Positions 24,495 through 34,875 of a stretch of 64,000 nucleotides of DNA are shown piece after piece. The stretch covers positions 299,631 through 363,630 of the forward strand of contig WHUZ01000063.1 of the NCBI GenBank assembly GCA_015179045.1. The letters run 5' to 3'. The notes below the pieces were generated by a model. That model worked only from the letters and a program-made list of their open reading frames with translations, had not been told where the DNA came from and did not search any database. A program made the translations under genes and the position numbers. The first letter of the stretch is position 1. Each line of letters starts with the position of its first letter. Source of the stretch: Kalaharituber pfeilii (taxonomy: Eukaryota > Ascomycota > Pezizomycetes > Pezizales > Pezizaceae).

Positions 24495-24572
24495 TAGTCT
24501 CGTAACCAGACGCTGGCAGAGAGCAACACACATGCATGCAACTCCGCTTAGTCAGCGTCTGGTTACGACACT
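24495..24572. repeat. Hairpin MITE-like inverted repeat, 78 bp
   Basis: TAGTCTCGTAACCAGACGCT at the left is matched in inverse orientation by AGCGTCTGGTTACGACACTA at the right, with a loop of roughly 35 bases. The arm sequence is the fullest form of a motif seen singly at many other places in the window. Confidence 0.75.
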
Positions 24573-25470
24573 AGTCTTGGCCTTATGATCATTGTCTTGA
24601 TACAATGTTTACAGAAGCCTTACGTAACGAATAATTCAATTGCACTACATCACTTTAATGTAACGTACCAGGTTGAGCAAAATGTAAAATAAGAATGCCG
24701 ATGGCTACTTGTAGGTGGAATCACTTCACCTCTGGCCAGCCCCTTACTCCGTACCTTTTTTTTAACCTATGATATCGGCTTCATTGCTCCGCCGAATTCA
24801 CCACCGAAACCCTGTGGCTAGACAACTATCAAAATTTATTCTTTGGCGGGCATTGTGGGGTTCAGCCAAGAGGGGGTGGGAATACTATCGAATTTATTAC
24901 TTCGAGACTGATGGTACATCCATGCCAGTGTGCACTACTATAGAAGGTCTTTGTGTCTGCTAGATATGCTAGGTGGTCCTCAAAGTCATTCATACTTGAT
25001 ATTGAATCAGCGAGAGGCTATAAATGAAATCATTTGAGAGGAGTGACGACGCACTTATAGGAAGTATTACTATCATAATTTATGCAATCCTCTGTAGCTT
25101 AAGAAGTATACACCTGCGCAGCGGGTCGTGAAGTACAATATTCCGTCCCAACGTGAGATCTATCCATGTATGACATAGGTAGAATTTGCTTGTCGTCACA
25201 GACAAATGATATCACTTGTACTCCGCTCATAGACTCGTAACGAAATATTAACCCATATTGCCGATTGCCGATGTAACTAATGCATACGCTAGTTAGTCGT
25301 ACTCGTACAACAATCCCGAAAATCGAGTATTGCCTCACCGAGCTACCAATGCAACCACTTACCTATTGCACCTCCGCCCGCTCGGGATCCCCATTAAACC
25401 AGTACTGGTGAACGAAACAGCGTGAAGATAAACTAGCAAGCACCTTGCCATATTAATCAGAATCCTCCAG

Positions 25471-26232
25471 CTACGTTCCGGCAACCACGTCCTTCTTCAC
25501 ACCACCCCCATCACGCAATGCCGCAATCAGGCAATCCACCACAACGGAACAGTCCTTCATCCACAACTCTTTTTGTTTATCCATTTCATCAAATACGGCA
25601 GTGATTAGGGGTGTCTCCTGAAAACATGTCCCATTGTATCTCAGCATTCGCCAATGCTGTCCTGTCGTGGCAAAGCCATAGACAACCCCGTCCCCATTAC
25701 CGTCTCTCGCATCTTTCATTGCAAGCATAATCTGCTTCATAGCTTGTCCCACAGATGTTCCTTTTGGTTCAATGAGCAACACAAATATATCCTTTGCCAG
25801 TAAAGTTTCATCCACCACCACAAATTCCACATTTCCACCTGTCTCAGAGTCCAGTGAAACAATTTCCTTCTCTCTCAATAGCTGTATACTCCGTCCCGTC
25901 TTGCGTATAAACTCAGCGATTATCGGGCTGATGGTCGCGTAGACCAAGTCGTTCACGTTGAAGTCATGATTATCCTCCTCAGGGTATCCTTCAATAGCGA
26001 GATGGTCCACTATTCGATTGTATACCTTTTCTTTGGCTTTCAAGCTCCAATCCTCTCCCGCAACCGTATAATTGGCTTCTCTCAACATATCCTCAACCGA
26101 CTTCGCTTCGACAATTTTCAACCTGACCCCTAGTCTCTCCTCTGCTCCCGCCATGTGCATGGAGGATAAGGAAACCTTCCACGTAGACCCGGGATTATCG
26201 TTACTCATCGTATTTAGATGGTTATCGAACAA
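25471..26232 (-). CDS. Hypothetical protein with restriction-endonuclease-like (PD-(D/E)XK) signature, 253 aa
   Basis: This is a single uninterrupted exon. The first ATG gives 253 residues, and Met9 (MSNDNPGS) is an equally plausible start. The first half is helical and unremarkable. Residues 136-165 read as a strand ending in Asp141, then LLIEPKGTSVGQA with Glu155-x-Lys157 and Gln163. Residues 184-200 read VVYGFATTGQHWRMLRY. The pattern D-x13-E-x-K, then a helix, then a hydrophobic G-(F/I)-x-T-x-G-x-x-W-(R/K) strand is the one I associate with PD-(D/E)XK-like domains in fungal and oomycete repeat-associated and Crinkler-type proteins. That comparison is from memory, and nuclease activity is inference. 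No signal peptide or membrane segment. It stands alone in gene-poor DNA. Confidence 0.6.
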   Translation of the reverse strand: MFDNHLNTMSNDNPGSTWKVSLSSMHMAGAEERLGVRLKIVEAKSVEDMLREANYTVAGEDWSLKAKEKVYNRIVDHLAIEGYPEEDNHDFNVNDLVYATISPIIAEFIRKTGRSIQLLREKEIVSLDSETGGNVEFVVVDETLLAKDIFVLLIEPKGTSVGQAMKQIMLAMKDARDGNGDGVVYGFATTGQHWRMLRYNGTCFQETPLITAVFDEMDKQKELWMKDCSVVVDCLIAALRDGGGVKKDVVAGT

Positions 26233-27481
26233 TGAAACTAATTCGGGAGATATGTTGCGGTGATTGGAGCGTTGGGAGAAGGGTTGGTAGCAGTCTTAGC
26301 GGAGGAGAGTGTCTGGAAGGTCCAGGATAGTTGGGTCAGAGGACGGAAGGAAAGTACAAAAGGAGAGTTTGTAGATAGTCCTCATGAAAAGACACCCACC
26401 CTTGGTATACAGATCTTTAGTTCCACTAGCTTGTCAGCCAGGCTGCGATTAACTGTCCGGCTGGATTACTCACTCGGTTATATGTGAACAGATCTTCGTT
26501 GTGAAGACTAACATTTCGTTGCACTTAAATAACCTAATGTACGTCTTCAGCTCCACAATTTCCATCACCAAACACTAATTCAATTGTTACTTCATCCAAA
26601 GCAACCTTACCTTTACTTGAACCAACCAGTCCATTCTCGTACCGCTTCCCTCTGTATCAAAGAATCTAAACAACTTCGCAAAATTACGATTTGCGCTCTA
26701 AAAAGCTAACCATAAACGTTAGTCAATTACCTTACAACCCTTAATAAATAATAAATTAAATTTACTGCTGCCTATGCATACATGTGCAAACACTCTATCC
26801 ACTGTTCCCCCAAACCGCGGGCATCGTGAAACCACCATCATCGTAATCACTCTCACCTCTGTCGTTTTGCAGCAACTACATCATCGGACAATTCACCATA
26901 ATTGTCAAAACTCTCCAATTACTAAACCAATTAGCAAAAGAACCACACAATAATTGACCGCAACTCACTTCAACTTGCTGCTTTCCTTCCAATATCCTTT
27001 CCCGGGATCTCGACACAGATGTACATCCACTCTTGCGATTCGTGATACAATCCGTGTTCAAACCCGGACGTGCATCTAACAGCGCTATGATATCTATGGA
27101 ACCAATTCTTTACCTCTACCTGAGCCAACTTAGATACCTGCGGGGTAACCTCTTATGATGTAATCTCAATCTTTGTCAAGCATTACGCGGGACACACTCT
27201 CTTTGTATGCTAACCCCTGGACATGCATATCATAGCATTCTAAATCGACATTTCGGCAATCTAACGCATGCGGTGGATTTGATTCAGTACTGTACATAGG
27301 CATCTTCGTGCGCTCCGCGTCCTTATTCTATTGCGTAAGATGCTGATTTATCGTAAAAGATCAATTACATACGGCACTACTGTGACGAAAGTAGGAGAAT
27401 TGCTTTAGCCAGTAGAACACGAACCTATCGGTATTCTAAATACGGTAGGGGTTGGCTACGAACGGAAGCGAAACGGCTGAT

Positions 27482-27530
27482 ATGACAGGTCTAACCAGAC
27501 CTGGGATAATCCGTTGGTTAGACCTGTCAT
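27482..27530. repeat. Inverted repeat with perfect 16-bp arms
   Basis: ATGACAGGTCTAACCA (27482-27497) is perfectly complementary to TGGTTAGACCTGTCAT (27515-27530), with a 17-base spacer GACCTGGGATAATCCGT. Function is unknown. It could be a small foldback element, a recombination scar or a protein-binding palindrome. Confidence 0.85.
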
Positions 27531-27814
27531 AATCCGTGCCGATCAGCGCTTGCCATTATTAAAGGAGAGTTGAAAATCTGAACGGAGGCAAATATTGAGA
27601 GTCATTAAAACACCGTTTCGCTCCCAGAGATGCCCGCAATTAAGATGCAGTCAGCCAAATCGAGTATTGTTGACATCCATGGCCCATACTAGTTACTTTA
27701 TAACTGTCTTCCCTGCCCCGAGTTAGGATACTTATGTCCGTGGGGCGCTCGCTGGTGCCTAATGACGCGTTTCTGCTCATTGAGGTATCCTCTAGAGAAG
27801 TACACTAGAGCACG

Positions 27815-28015
27815 GCAATTGCTATTGGAACACTAGGTATTTGCTCCGGGTTGCTGTGCTTGCCATTGAAGCACTAAGCATTGCCTCCGGGGCTGCTGTG
27901 CTTACTGTTGGAACACTGGGCATTGGCTCCGGAATTGCTGTACTTGCCATTAATTGCCATTAGAATACTAGGCATTGGCTCCCCTATAGGCTTGGGGGTT
28001 GCTGTGCTCGCCGTC
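27815..28015 (+). repeat. Degenerate tandem repeat, unit of about 50 bp
   Basis: Blocks of GCTGTGCTTGCCATT-like sequence, then GAA(C/G)ACTAGGCATTGGCTCC, recur about four times with variation (GGGGTTGCTGTGCT, GGGGCTGCTGTGCT, GGAATTGCTGTACT). Confidence 0.7.
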
Positions 28016-28321
28016 TTCCTCAAAGGGCGTTATGAAAGCGGTCATATCCCTCGATTCCGGTGCCAGCGTGCATTGATCTTACCCTGAGAACAGGTCCAAG
28101 AGCGAAATGAGTGGGTATCCCGGCGAACTCTTCACAACTATTGCCGCTAGTGTTTCGAGACTGGCAGCTAGTTACAGCAACCATACTTGCTTTCATCAAA
28201 TTCCCAAACGTAAAAGTAGCGTTTCCCCTCGTTTACCATCAGGTTCTTTACACTTTATAACACCATCGCATCTGTAAATATAAGAAAGGATCCTCATACT
28301 GACAGACTTCAGCTGCTACTT

Positions 28322-28977
28322 TCAGAGAACTGGAACCACAACTAAACACAATGCTCGCCTGAAGGGTGTAGCAACATCCCCTACGAAATAGAATGCTGCA
28401 TTGATTAACCTGTACTTCCCATTCTTGTTAGGCACTAGAAACCACGAATTTCGATATGGTCCAAAACTGCGTTCCAATGCACCGCACTCCAGCCTCTCCT
28501 TGACTATGCGAACTACCTCACCCTCCAGTGCCTTGGGTACCCGAAAACTCGGCACCTGGCATGGTCCATGCAGAATGGTCGGAACAACATGCAGCGGTTC
28601 GATTTCGTCGATGAATCCACCTTTTTCCGTAAAATAAAAAGCAATGGCAGCCTTGCGATCGTACAGCACTTTGATAAGGATATCTCGCTCTTGATCTGTT
28701 AACCCGTCGCCTATCTTCAGGCCTTTCATGCGCCCTGGGGTGAGTCGCGATCCCTTCCCTTTTGCCGAGAACTTGGCCATTATCCACTGAGCATATTTCG
28801 AATCCTGACTCTGAGTTCTTCCCTTTTTCCTGTCCAATCCTCAACGTCTCCTGGTTTCAGCCCATGCTTGTTCGGCTTGTCAACTGGGTGAACCTTATTT
28901 TTCTTCCTCTTGTATAAAGTGATTACTTCTCCTGTTTCCTGCGTAAATGTCTCCCCATTACCCTCCACTTTCCTCAA
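28322..28977 (-). pseudogene. Ty3/gypsy retrotransposon fragment (start of reverse transcriptase)
   Basis: Minus-strand frames at 28977-28780 and 28837-28322 overlap and are joined by a frameshift. They carry the linker KNKVHPVDKPNKHGLKPGD, then ERLECGALERSFGPYRNSWF followed by LVPNKNGKYRLINAA. This is the N-terminal RT region of a fungal Ty3/gypsy polyprotein. The catalytic YxDD part is absent: sequence similarity stops after LINAA. This is a truncated, frameshifted remnant. Confidence 0.7.
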
Positions 28978-29639
28978 TGATCAGCCTATATATACCCCCC
29001 CGGTCATCCTTATGCTTTTCCACTACCCTACGCAACGTTAATCAAGGTTTCGAATCAGCCGTACCTGGACCTACTGCTGACTCAATCCATTTCCCTGCAT
29101 AGGCCGTCTGACCCTGCTGCGGTGACATTCATGTGTTGCGGGTATTGAACAAAACATTGCCCAATTCCCGTCCTTATCAAAGATGGTTGTATAGCAGCTT
29201 CCATCATCCAGGTTATCGTGTTTTGCGCGAACAAGCCTTTCCCATAGTCTTCCGAGAATAACATTTTGAGACAGCCTTCTACTACAAAAAATTTGCAATT
29301 GGATCTGATTCCCCCCACTGTCACTGCAATGTCATGACAGATGCTATATACTTTCGTCTTCTGAGAATTTGGTGAGATTTTTGTTCAGCAATAAACTCTG
29401 CCGCTGACCACCAGGGTCGACAGCAGATTTTCTGAACTAATCCTGATGTGTAGGAAAAAGAGCACGATCCATAGACAATGAAATATGACAATAAAGACAA
29501 TGGAAAATTCTGGACTTCAAAAGAAAAACATGTAACCACATGATAAAGACATAAACTGATAACGTGTTAAAGATAGTGGGGAAAAATGTGCTGAACTAAC
29601 TATCTATTCTACATTCAAATCCATTGGAAGTTCAAGCCG

Positions 29640-32600
29640 TTTCTAGCCTGTTCCCACTTTGCTGCTAGGGGTCCGCTTAGTGCCTCGGTCATGCTGACGA
29701 GGGCTTCGTGAGTATACTTGGGGTCTTCGTCCAGTTTTGCCCGTGAGTCAATGCCTTTGTTTATCCGTGATCTTCGCAGCGGGGGAGGACTGGGGCGAGC
29801 TGCCTAGTGGAACAGCTGTCTCTCTGCTTCTTTTGCTGCCATTGCTTCGGGAAAAGTGCTGCCGTAGCTAGCCCATCCCCCTTCCATGAATGGTAAATTG
29901 GCGGCTCCCTGGCCGTTTGCTCCTCTCATGGCAACTCGGTCTCTGGCACCGCTGGTTTTTGTTCAGGAGATGAATGTGGCTGATCCTGGGGGAAGGAACC
30001 CGGTACCGGTTTTTATGCATCTGGCTCGTTTGGGATCATTCTTGTTTCCTCACCGGCGGTGATCTTGTCGATGCTGATTTCGACCAAACCATTCTGGGGG
30101 TTTCTTCTGCGTGGATTTTGTGCCCTCGTGATTCTGTTGTTCGCCAGTAACACTTTGTATATGCCATGAGTGAGCGAGGGTGAGAGAATACGGGCTTCGA
30201 TGGCTCGCTCCGAGAGTTTTCCAACGTTATAAGTGTGAGCGTATACGGGCTCGCCGAACGCCCTGAACAAGGACCGCTCTGTCAGGATGTTGATTGAAGG
30301 TTTCGCTATTTCCAGGGGTGCCTTTTCATTAAGGGTGGCATGTGGCAGGCGGTTTTTAGTGAACACAACGTATTCCATCGCGTAGGGCCATAGATTCTTC
30401 GGAAGACCACTTCCAAAGAGGTTGTTACGGATCATGGAGCTGATGATGCGGTTGGTCCGTTCGGGGACGGCATTTGTCTGGCTGTGGCGAGCTACAGTGG
30501 GTCGGATTGCGGTCCCCCTCCCGGCGGCCCATTCCTTGGTTTCATTAGAGTAGTATTCCCCGTCCCTACTTCTTTAACCCGGCAGTCGAATGCTCTTTCA
30601 AGCTGTTCCACCATCCATCTTTTTAAAGTCTCTCCCTGCTTCCGCTTTGCTTCTTACCGCCTTTGCCATAGTGATTCTGGAGAAATGATCGATATGAGTG
30701 ACAAAGTGCCCTGCCATGACGAACAGCTGCACGCGGGGTCACGTGATATTAAAAAAAATTAAAAAAAAAAAAGGGAGTGACAGGTATTTCGATGCCTTCC
30801 GTCGGGTAGGGTCCACAGACATCTGAGTGCACGACGCGTCGCAGTCCTTATGTGATGAGAGATGCAGAGAAGAGAGGACAGTATCTATACCTTTCGTGCC
30901 ATTCTTGCTCTAGAGCGAGAACCTCGTCCTCTTTCTCGATGATCCTGAACTTTCCTTCGCTAATGATGCACATCACTCCACCATTTTGGGTGATCGTTCT
31001 TTCCTGTTTTCCATGGATATGTCGGCTCCTGAATCTTCTAAGGTTCCCAGCTGATGAGTTTTCTCGGACCATCAGGAATCACGAGAACGTTCGGGAGCTC
31101 TAGCTTCCCAATTTTTACGGTTCCTTTGTATGTGGATCTGGCGTAACTGGAGGCTCTTTTGATATCCTTCGTCCACTCTTGGGGGTTGATCAGATCCTTC
31201 ACGTCATAGGTAACATGCATGGTTGCTGCGCAGTCGATAGTCCAGGCTGTCGATCAACTGGGGAGCTGCTGTGTGATGGTGAAAAGGAAGTTCTCTTCCT
31301 CGGTTTCCACCACCAGAGCCTGTGTTGTCTGTTTATTCTTGTACCTGCAGTCTTTCTCATCGTGATTCGTCCCTGCGTACCCGCCCTTCTTCCAATGCCA
31401 GCACTGGAACCTTTTGCATTAGTCTTAGTTCATGGTCAGCGCTACCTAAGGGTCGATTTTCAGTATCTTAAATTTTGACCCTACGAGGAGAGCTACATTT
31501 TAGCCCTACGAGGAAGGCTGCATTTTGACCCCGCAGGGTTTAGCTCATCGACCGGGGGTGATAAGTTAAATCCTTACAAGTGAGGTTTGCTGATTCTCGA
31601 AGGGTTGTCCAGAGCTTCACCTGCTTTGGTCGTTTTGCTGTATCTTTGTCTTTGGCCTTGGTACTAACATTGGAAGGGAGTTGTAGTATTCGGATCGCGG
31701 AACCACTTCTCTGACGTTCTCTAACTCTGCCGGCATCATCATCCATTCGTCGACTTCGCTTTTCTTCAACGTTAGCCTCTTCCGTCGTGACGTATACGAC
31801 CGGTTCCCATTGATCATTTCCACCGCCTCAACAGAGTCATCTTCCTTGGTCGTAATACAGCTAGCCTCTTTGACTATCTCAGATTCTTGTGGAGCTGCGC
31901 AGCCACCCATTCCTGTTGCCATTAGATCTTGCCGTCTTTTTTCCGTAGGTACTGGGGCCCGAACCGAGTTGCCCACCCCCTCTTGTCCATGATACAGAGC
32001 TGACCCTCGTCTATGAACATCCCCTCGAGCAATTGCTTTCTTCAATTCCTCCAAAAATCCCTGCCATGCATCCCTCCATCCCAATAGCTAGCGATGGCCC
32101 TTTTCCTCCTGGGATAGTCGGGGCCTTGCGGAGGAGATATCCATTGGTGCGGCACCTCCGGGGGCATAGGAATGGATGAGCTGGTTTCGTCATCGTCGTT
32201 GTGGCATTGGACGTGGTCGTAGGGCGAGTTTGAGTAGGGTTGGTGGCTGAGCGAGTAAGGGGCTACCCTTCCTTACTGCTCTTAGTCTTTTAGTTCTTCA
32301 ATTTTGACGCCTCCAGCTTCTGATGCAGCATCAGCTTGGACTTGGTTGACCTTGCGGGGGGGAGTGGGGGTGGAGCCTGATGTTTGATTGCGATTTTGTT
32401 TCTCAGGACAATTAACCGCAAGATGTCTTCCCTTGCCACAACAATAACATAGCCCAAGCTGACTTCGTCGCTGTCGCTCAGCTTGGGTAACTTTTCCTCT
32501 TCGAAGGGCATCGACCTCCATTTTCATGCGTCCATAGTACCCTTGAGATGCTGCCGTATGGAGAGGGTGTAGGAGTATTGGCTTGGATCAGTTTATTCGA

Positions 32601-34010
32601 TGCCCGATTCCCATTACCTGGTCCACCAATTCCTCTAGGGTTTTAGCTTGAGAGGTATGTAGCAGGGCGCTTTTTCATCTCTTGTGAAAGACCGATTTCG
32701 AACTATTCGATTTTTTAAGGATTCAGTCCAATCTAGTAGGTTGGCTAGTCGCTAAAATTTTACATTATGTGCTAATATCTTTATTCTGCTGCTGTAATGC
32801 CTTAAGTTCACAGTTCGCAGTGCCCTGGGAGTCTGGGTCTCCAAAGCATCGGTCCAAGATCTCGAAGAGGTCAATCATGTGAGTAAGGTTGACCCCATTG
32901 TTTTTGATGTATGGTTGTAGTTGTAGCAGGGCTTTTCCCTCAAGTCGCTCCACAGCCCCTGGGTATTCACTGCTGGCGGATAATCGCGGTTACCATACTG
33001 AGTGGGTGAATAATATGGGTTAGCTGGTTGCATGGCTCTTATTTGTGCAATCTGCTCCTCGATTCGTCGTTGCACCTCAGTTTGATAGAGTTTGAGCCCT
33101 TTCATCATCTTTGAGAGTTTGGCCTTATTTCCAGCTGGTGCCTTGACGTTTTCAGATTGCGATTGTGGCTGAGGATACGTTTCAAGTGAACTATTCTGGA
33201 CTTCATTATCAACAAGCCACTTAACCTTCCATAGCTTCTTCTTCATTTGTGAATCGTCCTTGGTACATAAGCTCAGTGCCTCCTTCGTTAGCATTGTTCC
33301 AGACCTTGTTTTATCGTGGATGTATCTTCAATATCAATTTCGCATTTCTTGCACAACTTGTCACCCATCTTGTCACAAAATGCTTGCAAGAAGAGCAAAA
33401 CCCAGGTATGCTCATTAATGATTCCTTTTGAGACTAGCTGATCCGCTGTCTCAGCGAAGTCGAAGATGAATGTTCGAAACTGCGAAGGAGTCGGATCAAC
33501 GATATCATGCATAGTACGAACGATAGGCGGTAAGATATGCCTCGGTATACCTGCATTGTTTGGCATCGTCGCCCTTGAACTCTTCCATGAATTCATCCCT
33601 AAATTCACCCCAAGTGGTGATCTCCTTGAAGTGGTCCATGGTTTTGACATACTTGCCAATAAACATATTGATCCGGATCAATATGTATTTTAAATAAATA
33701 ATAAATATGAAAAATTGGCGCAGTACAATGAAAGCTTCTTGATGCGATGTTCATCAACCCACTCAACGGTTAGGTCTTCCCAGGTTGCTAGGAAGTCTGT
33801 CGCATATTTCCGTCGAAATGCGGAGCCCCGGGTTGACAAAAGTGGGAAGAAATATGTTGCGAGAGCATGAGTAAGGGCAGGTGCAGTACTCTGCACTGAC
33901 CCCTGTGAAGCAGAAGCACTGTCCCCAATGGTTGGTTGCTATTACTTTCTCTAGCAATTGGATAGATGAACATAGTTGCCGCGCCCAACGATTGATAGCT
34001 GAAAACAATC
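29640..34010 (-). pseudogene. Decayed Ty1/copia-type retrotransposon (gag, protease, integrase)
   Basis: The parts run in order on the minus strand. Gag starts at about 33990-33720 (APHFDGN, then DFLATWEDLTVEWVDEHRI) and continues at about 33660-32770. A zinc knuckle (CYCCGKGRHLAVNC, C-x2-C-x4-H-x4-C) lies near 32440. A copia-type protease remnant (IDCAATMHVT, then NVLVIPDGPRKLIS) lies at about 31240-31050, and an integrase C-terminal core (GLPKNLWPYAMEYVVFTKNR) at 30435-30013. Frames change repeatedly. Copia RT and RNase H were not found and I could not identify LTRs. The integrase region is interrupted by a family-B micro-insertion at about 30708-30772. Confidence 0.7.
30708..30772 (+). mobile_element. 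Micro-retroposon, family B, copy 2
   Basis: GCCCTGCCATGACGAACAGC, then GCGGGGTCACGTGATATT and an interrupted A-tail, lie between imperfect direct repeats built on GAGTGACA (30696 and 30775). The target is the decayed copia element, so the insertion is younger than that element. Confidence 0.75.
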
Positions 34011-34353
34011 CTTCCTCTTGCTAGATGCGGATACCGAGTGTGATTTGGAGCGAAGGCGAGGGCGATGAGTGCGAGAGTATGGACTGCGGAAATGGGATGT
34101 GGTTCGAGATTGTGGTGCGGTTCAAGGTTGCGGTGTAGTGCGAGGTTAGGTGTGAGGTGCGAGTAGCGACTCGAGATACGTTGTGTGAGAAGGATGCGAG
34201 GGCAAGTTGTACCAGTGTATGTGAACCCAAAGGTATGCCCACGATGCGAATTGTTGAGTCGTACTTCCGTTTTCAGCTACAGCTCTCCAGTCGAAGGGAC
34301 CAATGTAACATGACAGATAGTATCCACTACTTGCCTTTTGATGGACCGAGAAC

Positions 34354-34406
34354 TTTTCTTTTTTTTTTTCTGATTATTCGTATGCCGCCCTATGGGCAAT
34401 GACGAG
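34354..34406 (-). mobile_element. LINE tail (family A), short copy
   Basis: On the minus strand CTCGTCATTGCCCATAGGGC is followed by GGCATACGAATAATCAG and an A-tail. Target duplications are not clear here. Confidence 0.6.
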
Positions 34407-34875
34407 ATTTATTACAAAGGAGATAATCAGAAAACGACACGATTAAAGTAAAGTGATGAATAAATCGAGGATGTGAAAGCCCCGAACCCAAGGGAAAGTT
34501 ATAGAGCGGCGAAAACTGGACGTGCCACCAAATGCGAAAGTGCGGATATGATACAACATGATGACGCCCATCACGTGCCATCCTTATCTCACGTGCTTTC
34601 CAGTGCCAAGCTTGCGTTCGTATGTACAGTACGGAGGTGTGGCAGAAAAGTAATTTCCACCTTCCGTTTTCGGAAAAGCGTAACTTGGCGCATATGCAAC
34701 ATATTATGCATAAAATACAATGCATATGTGCATATGCGGTATATGATGCATATGACGCATGCGCACGCATATTATATACAGTTAGTATATTTATTGACAG
34801 ACGCAATGAGTTTGAGTTTGACCTGCTGACTATAAGTTGTATTGAAGGATTTGAATTCAGTGAAATATAGTAGAT

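Larger units (their letters stand above)
20992..25470. other. Intergenic region between MED13 and the 25.5-kb gene
   Basis: This region has a GC-rich stretch to about 22250 carrying overlapping long frames on both strands, then AT-richer sequence with no coding support. It contains a (GACCGA)n run near 21505-21535, A-runs at 22744 and 23158, a TAGTCTCGTGCCCAGA motif at 21161-21176 and a related one at 23573. I recognise no gene with confidence. Confidence 0.45.
26233..28321. other. Intergenic with a hairpin and a degenerate tandem repeat
   Basis: No gene is supported. Features inside are the perfect-arm hairpin at 27482-27530 and a degenerate tandem repeat at about 27815-28015, both listed separately. 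Confidence 0.4.

Noticed and set aside
29040..29065. GGTTTCGAATC-like B-box as a tRNA sign
   Set aside because: No A box or cloverleaf could be drawn around it.
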